DNA of 64,000 nucleotides from Thalassia testudinum. Taxonomy: Eukaryota > Streptophyta > Magnoliopsida > Alismatales > Hydrocharitaceae. A program made the translations under genes and the position numbers. The notes beneath the pieces were generated by a model. The model saw nothing but the letters and a program-made list of their open reading frames with translations. It was not told the origin of the DNA and searched no databases. Positions 9,853 through 20,991 of the stretch are shown in pieces (positions within the stretch are counted from its first letter, which is position 1; every line of letters starts with the position of its first letter). The stretch is taken from the NCBI GenBank assembly GCA_037157565.1, contig JAZHRO010000012.1, positions 54,179,501 through 54,243,500 on the forward strand, given 5' to 3'.

Positions 9853-11503
9853 TATAAAGTGTAGAATTATGTAAACCATCTCACAAATAGCATAATCACA
9901 CAATAGGCACAAGAATTTTTAGGTGGAAACCCAAACCGGGTGAAAACCACCACCTAACCCTTTCGAGTTAAGATTTCCCGATCGACAAAGTCGATCAAAT
10001 CCATTGACGAATTACTTTAACGAGGGTAGTTCAACCTCAATTACAACCACGCTACAAGTATGAGGGTAGCATTCCTCAACCCTTCCTCTTCACAAGGAGG
10101 ATTTTGTCTCATGAAGGAGACGGGAATTCGTAATGCGAATACCCAACATAATTACAAAGAAAAATTACAAAATAACCTATAAAGCCAACAAAGATTAACC
10201 TAGCTACTATAGGTAAGGATATTTCCCTTTGTTGGAAGAGCATAGACAAAAGATGCGGATGCGTGAACCACGCTTCGGCACTTCATCGCTCTCGTAATTG
10301 CAAAGGGAGAGCGGGAGTGCAGCGAGAAGAAAGCTCTCAAGATGTGGAACGGTGAAATGGAGAGCAAGATCTTCTTCTAAAGTGTTTTGGACACAAATAG
10401 ATGTGGAAATGTGTTGCTTGGGTGTGTTTTCACAAGGCAAGGGTCCTCCTCTATTTATAGAGGGCCTAGGAAGGCTTTGGAAGGCCTTAGAAGGCTTTCA
10501 TAGCCATTGGGGTGGAACCCAAGATGAAACAGGCCGCAATCAGAATCATTTATGATTCTGACAATGTATCAGACGTCTGGTCTAGGCATCAGACGTCTAG
10601 AAAACTGGTTTAAGACGTCTGGGAAATAAGTCAGACATTTGATTCTAGGTGGGTTTCTTTCCTGACTTGGTTCAGACTTAAACAGGGTTCTAGTGTAAGG
10701 CCATCAGACGACGTACAGGACGTCTGGCACTAGGTCTGGACATCTGGAAACCTATTGTACTATGGGAATGGATTCCCAAGATACGTTAACCGTTAGAAAA
10801 TCTGATAAAGGTGATTTTGGGTTAGCCAAGGCTCAACGGTCACATATCAGACGTCTAGGGTCCTCTATGGACGTATGATACGAGCTTAACGGTTATTTTC
10901 TCAACGTTTATTATGTTAGAAAATGTTCCACTAATTAGACATCTGGCACAACCATCAGATGTCTTCTAAGACATCTATACTAAGATCTAGTCATCTGATT
11001 TCATCAGACAGAACCTACTAAGTCCAGCTTAAGTTATTGGATGTCTGAGTCAACAGTTAGACGTTTTAAAAGTCACTATCTGACGTCTGATTTCCAAATT
11101 AAACATCTGATTAGGCTATCAGAACCCTATTTTGGTTTTCTAAGTTCTCTATATAAAACCTAAGTAACCTAGGGTTGTGCAAGTGTTCCTAGGACTCCTT
11201 TAAGGGTTCTTTGAGGCTCTTTAACATAAAATATAAGAAATAAAGAGCAAAAACAAAGTACAAAATACAATGAAGGAAATCTATCCTATTCTTCATCTCC
11301 TTCCTTCTTCAAACTTTCACTCCTTGCGAAGCTCCTTCTCCTCTGTTAAGCTCTTCCAATCTGCCATGGATGTGAGTTCGAATTCTGTCTAAACACGTTT
11401 CCATTTGCAAATATCCTGAAATCTAAGAGTTCAAATGCAAATGTTAAATAACACATATTTTGTTATCAACAAAATAAACAATCGTGGTGCTCTAGCACCA
11501 ACA
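9853..11503 (-). repeat. Copia LTR C3
   Basis: The right edge ...CACCAACA (minus: TGTTGGTGC) matches C1. The body shares the AGGTGGAAA-CCAAACC block and the exon-like GA-rich block with C1 and C2 but is more diverged. The left edge is lost at the B-type LTR. The minus-strand TATA box TATAAATAG is at 10451-10459. Confidence 0.7.
10561..11110 (-). promoter_or_regulatory. GACGTC array in copia LTR C3
   Basis: Cores start at 10572, 10592, 10614 and 10634 (spacing 20, 22, 20), with about ten decayed sites to 11110. All lie upstream of this LTR's minus-strand TATA box, that is, in U3. Confidence 0.75.
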
Positions 11504-11511
11504 ATTTATTG

Positions 11512-12400
11512 TATCTCTCCTCCTCCTTCTTCTCTATCTTTAGAAGGGGCATTCGGGTCTAATATGCCCTTTCTTGTTGTAATGATAGCAACAAGTTGGG
11601 CTCTCCTTCTTCTCCTTCTTTGAATCTCTACAAAACTTAGAAAATTTTTTAAATAAAATTCTAAGATCTTCGTCATCGAAACTTACCTCGCTATCAGAAG
11701 CAGCTTTGAAGGTGAGGGTCTTTCTTGGCTTCAGCTCTGATGTGTCCTTTTGTTTCATCTTCGTCTCATAGGCCATGAGATTGCCTAAGAGATCCTTCAT
11801 GTTGAATTCCTCTACTTTGTTCACCTCTTCAATGGCGGTGACCTTTTGTTCCCATTCTGGTCCAAGGGAACGAAGAAGCTTTCTTTGAAGCTCCCCCTTG
11901 ATAAAGGTCTTTCCTAAAGCTCTTAAGTTGTTCACTATAAGAATGAACCTAATTTACATCTCACTCAACAATTCATTAGGTTTGATAAAGAGAGATTCAA
12001 AATCTTGAGATAAAATATTAATCTTAGACGTTTTTACCTTAGATGTACCTTCATGTGTTACCTCGAGGGTGTGCCATAACTCGTATGTGGTGGCACATTG
12101 AGATATCCAATTGAACTCCTCTTGGCTTAACGTGCAGTACAATGCGTTCATTGCTTTCGTGTTGAGGGAAAGCTTTTGAGTTTGTTGTTGGGAGTAACTT
12201 GCCTCGGGCCTTTCTGGGATGACATATGGCACTTCGCACTACTGCCATATCGTGTAGTCATTAACTTGAAGCCAAGTCTTCATCTAGAGCTTCCAATACG
12301 AGTAGTTGCTCTTGTCGAAGAATGGCGGGTAGGTAGTGGACTGCCCCTCGGATGGTATCGCAACAAAGATGCTTTCCTCCATGATCTCGCCGGGTGTGAC
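11512..12400 (-). pseudogene. Ty1/copia gag remnant (left body)
   Basis: The minus-strand frame starts near 12400 with a FDKSNYSYWK-like motif (N-terminal gag domain) and continues through a UBN2 domain (CTLSQEEFNWISQCATTYELW). It ends in a zinc knuckle at about 11540-11600, CYHYNKKGHIRPEC. A TAA at about 11945 replaces the Tyr expected in the EMY-RF-LIVNNL motif. The knuckle lacks its second Cys (Tyr instead), so zinc binding should fail. Gag would package the element RNA. The sequence stops abruptly at LTR C3, so pol is deleted. Confidence 0.85.
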
Positions 12401-12419
12401 TCCGTGAATGCGATAACAT

Positions 12420-12431
12420 ACTCTGATACCA
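12420..12431 (-). other. Primer binding site, initiator tRNA-Met
   Basis: The minus strand reads TGGTATCAGAGC, the standard copia primer site, two bases from the CA end of LTR C2. Confidence 0.9.
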
Positions 12432-12433
12432 AT

Positions 12434-14222
12434 TGCAATTCCCTAGATGGAGGGGGTGAGATTGAGTGTGATAAAAAAAGATGCGGAAATAATATAACAA
12501 TCACACAAAAGCTAATCTCACAAGCACATAAAGTATTTTTAGGTGGAAATCCAAACCTGGGTAAAAACTACCACCTAAGCCTCTTGACTTAGGATTTCCT
12601 GATTGACCTAGTTGATTAAATCCACTAACCAAGTCACTTAAACGAGGGTGACTTAACCTCTTACAACCACCCTACTTTATACCTGAGGGTAGGGTAACCT
12701 TAAACCCCTCCTCTTCTCAAGGAGTTTTTGTCTTGCGATAGAGACGGAAAATCGCAAAGCAAATACCTAACCAAAAGCAAAGTTACAACAGTCCTACAGA
12801 GGTCAAATAAGTATATATGAAATCTAGCTACTATAAGCAAAGGAAACTTCCTATTGATGGAAGTGCGTTGCCTAGCAACGTGTCGTGCGTGAACCATGCA
12901 AGGCACTAAGATGTTCTCATAAATGGAGACGGGAGAGCCGGTGCGTGGCGAAGATGTTGCTCTCTAGAGTATAGACAAGGGCTTGGAGAGCAAGATCACT
13001 TTTTATCTCTTCTTTTTGGACACAATATAAGTGGAAGTAGTTTCTCCAGGTGTCCTTAGCTTAGGAAGGGTGCTCCTCTATTTATAAAGGTCCTAAGAAG
13101 GCTTTGGAAGCCTTTTATAGCTGTTGGAAACAAGGCTCAAGAGAGTGGTCCAAAATCCCAACGAAATCAAGGTCATTTATGACTCTGACAGGGTTATTAG
13201 ATGTATGGTATTATTGTCAGACATCTAGGTCATCGTCTGATCTGATGGTTTGTCATTTGATCTAGAAGAGTTGATCATCTGGACGATGTTGTATCAAGAC
13301 GGAAATCTAAGAGTGTAGTTTAAGACGTTTGAGAATTTAATCGGATGTCAACTTTAAGATGAGTTATTCCTATTTTCACAAGATTGAAACGGGGATCTAA
13401 AGTGTGTTGCACAGACGACAGGTCGGACGTCTGGCAATGTGTCTGGACTTTAGGAAAGAGGATTCCCTGTGGGAATTGATTTCCCGAAGCTCAAATAGCT
13501 ATGTGGTCTGACAAAAGTGATTTGGGTCAGATTTTAGTTTAATGACTATTTATCAGACGTTTGGGATGCTCTATAGACATTTGGAAAGCTAATTAGATAT
13601 AATCATAAGTTAATCCTCCAAGATTATGTCTGACAGGCCAATGATCCTTTAGTTAGACGTCTGGCAAGATTTTCAGACATCTGAACTATGGGCTGATCGT
13701 CTAAAACCAAAGAACAAAATACACTAAATCCAACTTAAGTGTTTGGACGTCTAGAGAAAAGGGCGGACGTTTTAAAGTTCAAGATCAAACGTCTGAGGTC
13801 CACATTGGATGTCTGATCAGGCTATCTGATTACTGTTTTGATTTTCTAAATGGTTTCTATATTGTCTAAGTATCCTAGGGTTGTATAAGTGATCCTAGGA
13901 CTACGGTATGTTATTTTGGGGATCTTTAACAATCATCTAAGAAATAAAAAGCAAAGAAAAAGAGACAAATATATGAACAAGATGAACATTCAAAATAAAT
14001 CTAAGTCATATTCTTCATCTTCATGAATCTTCGAGCTCTTACTCCAAGCGAAGCTCCATCTCCTCCATCAAGCTCCTCCAATCCACCATGGACGCGAGCT
14101 TGAATTCCTTTAGACTTGAATCCATTTGCATTATTCTTGAAAACTCAAACTCAATGCAAATATTAAATATCAAGTATTTTGTTATCATCAAAATCAACGA
14201 TCGTGGTACCCTTGCACCAATA
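12434..14222 (-). repeat. Copia LTR C2 (shared by two bodies)
   Basis: It is colinear with C1 over its whole length (1789 against 1798 bp). The minus-strand start is TATTGGTGC instead of TGTTGGTGC. The TATA box is at 13078-13086. Decayed GACGTC sites at 13200-13820 lie upstream of it. Confidence 0.8.
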
Positions 14223-14347
14223 ATCTTTCCCTTTTTGATGATAACAAGCCCACACATAATAATAAAAAATTCTCCCCCTTTGTGACATCATGAAAAAGAT
14301 TTGATTGATTTTAGTTATATTATCCTATGCTCCCCCTTAAAACATGC
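14223..14347 (-). other. 3' end of copia body with polypurine tract
   Basis: The minus strand reads ...ATCAAAAAGGGAAAGATTA directly before LTR C2, the usual copia tract. A second purine block (AAAGGGGGAGAA) lies about 40 bp further. The region continues across solo LTR A1 at 17083. Confidence 0.7.
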
Positions 14348-14379
14348 TGTAAAGACCCATTCTGTCTTGAGTCTTTTAA

Positions 14380-14421
14380 GACGTCTGGACTGTTGGCCAA
14401 ACGTCTAGTCAGACGTCTGGA
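14380..14421 (+). promoter_or_regulatory. Upstream GACGTC sites of A1
   Basis: Cores are at 14380, 14400 (AACGTC) and 14412 (spacing 20 and 12). They lie 110-150 bp before the TATA box. Confidence 0.75.
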
Positions 14422-14531
14422 AAATCGAAATTTTTGGTACGAGCTTTGCATCTGTGCGCAGGTTGCGCGCAGACAGTACCCTCCTTCTCGCTCTTTCCCT
14501 CTCCCCTCCTCCACTGAACCCTAATGCGCCT

Positions 14532-14539
14532 CTATAAAA
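14532..14539 (+). promoter_or_regulatory. TATA box of A1
   Basis: CTATAAAA is followed by CCCCTCTCCCC and a CT-rich leader. Equivalent boxes are in A2 (27303-27310), A3 (58272-58278), B1 (32894-32900) and B2 (25577-25584). Confidence 0.6.
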
Positions 14540-14881
14540 CCCCTCTCCCCCTCTTCTTTCTTCCTCACTTCACCTAGCCAGCCACCTTCTTCTCTTCCTC
14601 TCCACCCCAGTGAGAGGAGCTAGCGCGAGAGAGAGAGCGCGAGAGCGGCGGCGAGGAGGAGAGGCGGAGTGAGGAGAGGAGGAAGAGCCGGGCTCGAGAG
14701 CTTGTGGGAGCTCATCGGAGGGCACACAGCTGGAGCGGCTCGTGCGGGAGGAAGAGGAGTACGTCGGGGGAGTCGTCCCCATCACTACTGCAGCTGGAGC
14801 TACAGGCGAGGAGGCGAGGCTGCGGCTGCGTGCGGCGAGGGAGAGCAGGAAAAGGTTCTGATTCTGGGATTTTCCCATAAT

Positions 14882-15275
14882 CAGACGTCTGGTGTGACAT
14901 CTAGACGTCGGGGTGGACGTCTGGTGATTACACTAGACGTTGAAGGCAGATCTTCGCGAAGGTACGTCCTTTTGCGAATACGGCCATGCAAGCCGCTCCG
15001 CAGCTACGTTTTGCGTGGCTTATTGTGGGAGATTTGCTGTCGCGTACAGGGATAGCTTCGGGAAGGCGTGGGACACTCCCTCCCACGCGTGTCAGACGTC
15101 TGGGTAGCTTACCAGGCAACTGGAAGCACTCCCAGACGTTCGGAGAGGAGGTCGGACGTCTGGAGTTGGGTCCAGATGATCCAGAAGAGGTCCTGGACGT
15201 CTAAGGTCAACGTAGAGCCTGAGGTGCATTTCTGGTCACTTTTAAGACGTCTGGACATTGTGCCAAACGTTTGAT
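14882..15275 (+). promoter_or_regulatory. Downstream GACGTC array of A1
   Basis: This is a run of CCAGACGTCTGG-like sites. From 15093 the spacing is 20, 20, 20, 20 and about 21. It ends with the two-site module TTTTAAGACGTCTGG...AACGTTTGATTT. It is in the transcribed part of the LTR. Confidence 0.75.
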
Positions 15276-17082
15276 TTGAGTTTGTAGCTCTGTTTTTGAC
15301 CCGTTTAGGGTCCATTTGGGGTTCGTTTTACGCAAATAAGTTATTGGTATTTTTCTTGAGAGTTCCTCTACTTGTTAGAAGGCCTTTTATACCGTTCTGA
15401 ATATTCTCTTGTGATTGTTCCTTGTTATAGGACTTCGTTCCGTTGCAGGTTCAGGGCTTGCTGAGGCATGTGAGCCTGCCGTTTGAGCCCCCAATACTCC
15501 TGGGTTGTCTGGTAGAGTAACTTTCCCTAATTTAATTATAAACTTGAATGCATGTGTGGATTAAATAACTAGAACCTAAGATATGGCAGGAATCCTAAGA
15601 TGAGAAGTTACTTGAAATGTCTGTATGCGTGATTGATTTGCAGTCTTGAATGAATAAATAGAAATGATAACAATTGCCTGTTAATGAACAAGAGCTGCCT
15701 GTGAAATATGAATTACCTGTGTTAGTTAAACAGTTACATGTGACATTACCTGTTGTATACGCTAAATGATAGAAATATGAACTGCTTGTGTATAACCTGA
15801 GAATGGAAATGTGAATGATAGAAATACAAGCTGCATGTGTATAACCTGAGAATGGAAATGTGAATGATGAAACCTGGTATGGAATGGCATGAGAAATATG
15901 AGCATGAACCCTACGGGGAATTAGGAGTAGAGCTCCTGGAAAAAAATGGAATGGATCTGGAAATGTGAATGGGAAGTGTGCTTGCCCTTGAGTACGTGGT
16001 ACCAAGGGGGAGCAACTGTCCCCTTTTTAGTGTAGAGCGGAGCTAGCCGCCCTTGGATTGGGACTCGGGGTTAGGAATGGCCACTCTACACCGACTACTG
16101 TTGGCCCTCGCGTACACAGTACCGAGGAGAGCTATTAGTGTAGGGAGGGAGCTAGCTACCCCACGGGGCCTGGGGTTAAGCTAGCCAACCTACACCGACT
16201 TTTCTTTGGCCCTCTGGGCAAACCGCGGTAGTAAGACGAGGGTGCACGGACTGTGGAGGGGCGAGACCCCTGTTTGGTTCTGAGAGGCTAGACCCCTGTT
16301 ACTGAGAGGGCTAGCCTTATACTGTTCTGTGTTGTACTTTGGGCGTACCCGCTAGCGGAAATGACTGACCACGTGCCAGTGCGGGATAGCTACCCGTGCA
16401 TTTATCGTGCGTGCCGTAGTCACCGTTACGTCTAGATAGTGACCCTGGGGTAGTTGACTGAGTGTAGGATTATCACGGAGGACTCTCTCATCCAGGAAAG
16501 CACCATGTGTGCCTTCTACTCTTCAGAAAAGACTGCAATCAAGATCGTTCCCACGAGAAACATTTGAGATCAAGAAAAGTATCTGAAAAATAAACCAATG
16601 GGTGAAAAGGAATAACTTGCAAAATAAAGAAATTGGAATAGATAGTTACCTGTGCACTTTTACTGCTTTAGTTAGTTGGTTGCCACTCTACTTAGCGTTC
16701 GCTGACTTTGTTACTCATAACCCTTTTTAGGTCCAGGTGTTGAGCAGCCCGAGTCTTCGGCTATAAAGGGTGCTGGGCCCAGTAGAGAGCATTAGCTGTA
16801 GTCTTCTGTTGTAGTACTTTCTGTTGTTAGTGAGTTTCAGACTTTTGTATCTTTACATTTCTGTACCTTGTTTCCGTTTTACTGTTGTGATGGTGATATG
16901 TACTATAGCAGCTTTCCTTTCCTTACTACTTGTAGTTTTTTTTTACTGTTAGTTACATAGCATAGTGATTGTGGTTTACTTTTCTGTTTTTTGGTTATCT
17001 CTTGTTGAACGACTAGGTCTTGTGATTAGTCGAGTTGGGCCGGTCTCGTGTCCTATAAGGATCCGGGAACCGAGTCGTAACA

Positions 17083-17345
17083 CATGCTTTGCTAATTTTG
17101 GATTAAATCCCCCTTTGTTGAGATAAGAAAGCATGAATAATATTCTCTCCCTTTTATTATAATAAGATAGCTATTTAATTATCTCCCCCTTTCTAATGGA
17201 AATATAGCTATGTCATTAAGATCTCCCTCTATCTAAGTGAAAGAAATCTTTCTACCCCTTAATGATTAACATAAAGCTTATCAAGTTTTTAACTCTCCCT
17301 ATCTAGATGCTATTGATAAAAAATAGGGCAAAGAATTTACCTCAC
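17083..17345 (-). other. Copia 3' non-coding region with repeated polypurine tracts
   Basis: CTCCCCCT/CTCCCTCT-like blocks (purine tracts on the minus strand) recur about every 40-60 bp, interleaved with short A/T-rich segments. Multiple polypurine tracts before the 3' LTR are a recalled Sirevirus trait. Confidence 0.6.
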
Positions 17346-19145
17346 TTACCAAGGCCAATAGAATGACTCAAATGGAGGTTGATGGCAAAATGGATGGGGC
17401 TCCCATCCGTAACTTGGAGGTCCAAGCATCAGTACCGGTCTCCACTCGATCAGATGACGTATGGTGGTTCGATTACCCGTTGGTCTTCTCGTTTCTTCTT
17501 TGGTCTGCTCCTTGGTCCTCCCAATTTGAGTTGACCATTTTTCATCTTGTAAGTCCAATCTTTGATATTGAAGTCTTCTTTGTAACCTACAAAACAAGTT
17601 TCAAGTTCTCTTTTCGGTATTAAGTCAATTCGGATTCGAATTTGTTAGTGGGTCTCCTTGAAGGAGATCTTTTTTCAACATTTTGACTAGTTTTTTTATT
17701 AGAAAAATATCTAGTCCACTCATCAAATTTTCGAAAATTTTCCTAAGACATGTAAGTTCTTTTTTCATTACATGCATCATGATTTTTAGATCAGAAATTT
17801 CCATTTTTAAACTAGTATTTTCCTCAATCAATTTACTATTTTCATTGATTAGGTTATGATTCTCTAGTAATAAATTATCCTTTTAAGGAATGTTAGGACT
17901 AGAACTAATTTCTAGATCCTTAATTTGAATTTCTAACATTTCATTTTCAGATTTAAGAAAACTAGGATTCTTTTTCATGCTCTTGTTTTCTATTTTCAAT
18001 GACTTACTAAGATTATATAGTTCTTTAAATACATCTTGTAATTCATTAATAAAACTTACCTCCTTGTTGTAATCTTCATCCTTGCTATCACTCACAATAG
18101 TCATGAATCCCATGCAAGCGATTTCGTCATTGGTCTTAGGATCCTCCTCTTCCTCCTCCTCCAAGGTCGAGTCATCCCAAGTGGCTTGGAATGTTTTCTT
18201 CATGTATCTTTTCTCCTCTCCTTCTTCTTCTCTTTCTTTAGAAGAGGGCATTCGGGTCTAATATGCCCTTTCTTATTGCAATGATGGTAACGAGTTGGTC
18301 TCTCCTCCTTCTCTTTCTCCTTCTTTGAATCCCTACAAACTTAGAAAATTTTTTAAATAAAATTCTAAGATCTTCGTCATTGGAACTTACGTCGCTATCA
18401 GAAGCGACTTTGAAGGCAAGGGTCATTCTTGGCTTTTTAAAATAAAATTTTAAGATCTTCATCGTTGGAACTTACGTTGCTATCAGAAGCGGCTTTGAAG
18501 GCAAGGGTCATTCTTGGCTTCGGCTCCGGTGTGTCCTTTTGTTTCATCTTTGTTTCATAGGCCATGAGATTGCCTAAGAGATCTTTTATGTTGAGTTCCT
18601 CTAGCTACTTTGTTTGCCTCTTCAATGGGGGTGAGCTTTTGTTCCCATTCCGGTCCAAGGGAACGAAGAAGCTTTTCTTAAAGCTCCCCCTTGATAAGGT
18701 CTTCCCTAAAGCTTTTAAGTTGTTCACTATAAAAGTGAACCTAGGGTACATCTCACTAAACGATTCGTTAAGTTTCATAAAGAAAGATTCAAAGTCTTGA
18801 GATAAAACATTAATCTTAGACGTTTTTACCTTTGATGTACTTGCATGTGTTACCTCGAAAGTGTGTCATAACTCGTATGCAGTGGCACATTGAGATATCC
18901 GATTAAACTCCTCTGGGCTTAACGTGCAGTGCAACGTCTCAAGTTTGTTGTTGGGAGTAACCTACCTCGGGCCTTTCCGAGATGACGTATGACACTTCGC
19001 ACTACTGCCACATCGTGTAGTCATTAGCTTAAAGCCAATTCTTCATCCGAAGCTTCCAATATGGGTAGTTGCTCCCGTCGAAGAACAGCGGGTGGGTAGT
19101 GGACTGCCCCTTGGATGGTTTCGCAGAAAGATGCTTCCCTCCATG
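17346..19145 (-). pseudogene. Ty1/copia gag remnant (right body)
   Basis: It is homologous to the gag remnant at 11512-12400, with more 3' sequence. Recognisable pieces are the SDEDLRILFKKFSKF-like segment (18238-18462), an acidic block (17883-18251) and a coiled-coil segment (17625-17831). About 80 bp near 18370-18430 is duplicated at 18435-18510. The zinc knuckle has decayed beyond use. Frameshifts separate all pieces. Confidence 0.75.
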
Positions 19146-19179
19146 ATCTCGCCGCATCACTCCGTGAATGCGAGAACAT

Positions 19180-19191
19180 GCTCTGATACCA
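19180..19191 (-). other. Primer binding site, initiator tRNA-Met
   Basis: The minus strand reads TGGTATCAGAGC, two bases from the end of LTR C1, identical to the site at 12420. Confidence 0.9.
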
Positions 19192-19193
19192 AT

Positions 19194-20991
19194 TGTAATT
19201 CCCTAGATGAAAGGGGTGAGATCAAGTGTGATGCAAAAAGATGCGGAAATAATATAACAATCACACAAAAGCTAATCTCACAAGCACATAAAGTATTTTT
19301 AGGTAGAAATCCAAACCTGGGTAAAAACCACCACCTAAGCCTCTCGACTTAAGATTTCCTGATCGAGTTAGTCGATCAAATCCATTAACCAAGTCATTTA
19401 AATGAGAGAGACTTAACCTCTTACAACCACGATACTTTATACCCAAGAGTAGCGTAACCTTAAACCCCTTATCTTCACGAGGAGTATTTTGTCTCGCGAT
19501 AGAGACGGGAATTTGCAAAGCGAATACCCAACCAAAAGTAAAGTTACAATAGTCTTATAGAGCTCAAATAAGTATATATGAAATTTAGCTACTATAAGAA
19601 AAGGAAACTTCCCTTTGATGGAAGTGCATCGGCTAGCAACGCGTCGTGCGTGAACCATGCAAGGCACTAAGATGTTCTCGTAAACGAAGACGAGAGAGCA
19701 GGTGCGTGGCAAAGATGTTTCTCTCTAGAGTGTAGATAAGGGCTTGGAGAGCAAGATCACTTTTTATCTCTTCCTTTTGGACATAATATAAGTGGAAGTA
19801 GTTTCTTCAGGTGTCCTTAGCTTAGGAAGGGTGCTCCTCTATTTATAGAGGTCCTAAGAAGGCTTTGGAAGGCCTTGGAAGCCTCTTGTAGTTGTTGGAA
19901 ACAAGGCTCAAGGGAGTGGTCCAAAATCCCACCGAAATTAGGGTTATTTATGATTCTGACAGGGTTATCAGACATCTGGTATTATGGTTAGATGTCTGGG
20001 TCATCATCTGATCAGATGATTGGTCGTCTCATCTAGAAGAGTTGATTATCTGGATAGTGTTGAATCAAGACGGATGTCTAAGAGTGTATTTTAAGATGTC
20101 TGGGAATTTAATCGGACGTTTAACTCTAAGATGGGTTTCTTCTTGTTTTCACAAGATTGAAATAAGGATCTAGAGTGTGTTGCACAGATGACAGGTTGGA
20201 CGTCTGGTGATGTGTCTAGACGTCTGGAAAGAGGATTCCCTGTGGAAATTGATTTCCCGAAGCTTAAACGGCTATGTGGTCTGACAAAAGTGATTTGGGT
20301 TAGATCTTAGTCTAACGTCTATTTATTAGACGTATGGGATACTCTATGGACGTTTGGAAAGCTAGTTAGATGTAATCATAGGTTAATCCTCCAAGATTAT
20401 GTTTGACAGGCCAACGATCCTCTAGTTGGACGTCTGAACTATGGACCGATCGTTTGAAACTAACTAACAGAATACACTAAGTCCAACTTAAGTGTTTGGA
20501 CGTCTAGACAAAAGGTCAGACGTTTTAAAGTTTAAGATCAGACGTCTGAGATCTAGATTGTACATCTGATCAGATGTCTGATTGGGCTGTTTGATTACTG
20601 TTTTGGTTTCTTAAATGATTTCTAAGATTGTCTAAGTATCTTAGGGTTATGTAAGTGATCCTAGGACTATGGAATGTTACTTTGGGACTCTTTAACAATC
20701 ATCTAAGAAATAAAAAGCAAAGAACATAAAGAGACAAATACATGAACAAGATGGACATTCAAAATAAATCTAAGTCCTATTCTTCATCTTCATGAATTTT
20801 TGAGTTCTCACTCCAAGTGAAGCTCTATCTCATCCATCAAGCTCCTCCAATCCGCCATGGACACAAGCTTGAACTCCTTTAGACTTGAATTCATTTGCAT
20901 TCTTCCTAAAAACTCAAACTCAATATAAATGTTAAATATCAAGTGTTTTATTATCATCAAAATCAACGATCGTGGTACCCTTGCACCAACA
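19194..20991 (-). repeat. Copia LTR C1 (5' LTR)
   Basis: On the minus strand it runs from TGTTGGTGC (20991) to GGGAATTACA (19194). The TATA box TATAAATAG is at 19839-19847. Decayed GACGTC sites fill 19970-20590, including one exact CAGACGTCTG near 20540. Confidence 0.85.

Larger units (their letters stand above)
14348..17082 (+). repeat. Solo LTR A1 (2735 bp), target duplication CATGC
   Basis: It begins TGTAAAGACCC and ends GTCGTAACA. Exact 5-bp duplications CATGC flank it (14343-14347 and 17083-17087). There is no second LTR or internal body, so the element was lost by LTR-LTR recombination. A conserved stretch GTACCCGCTAGCGGAAATG lies at about 16344 and recurs in A2, A3, B1 and B2. Termini resemble Ty3/gypsy chromovirus LTRs; that class is a guess. 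Confidence 0.92.
9853..20991 (-). mobile_element. Composite Ty1/copia (Sirevirus-like) array: three LTRs, two gag-only bodies
   Basis: The minus-strand order from the right is LTR C1 (19194-20991), primer site, gag remnant, polypurine region, LTR C2 (12434-14222), primer site, gag remnant, LTR C3 (9853-11503). C2 is both the 3' LTR of the right body and the 5' LTR of the left body, so recombination fused at least two elements. Neither body has pol. The initiator-Met primer sites, UBN2-type gag, LTR palindrome clusters and several polypurine tracts fit the Sirevirus lineage (family traits recalled). Solo LTR A1 later inserted into the right body. Confidence 0.75.

Noticed and set aside
14882..15275. 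CRISPR-like regular repeats
   Set aside because: Repeats are only 8-12 bp, spacers about 8 bp, degenerate, and inside a plant LTR.
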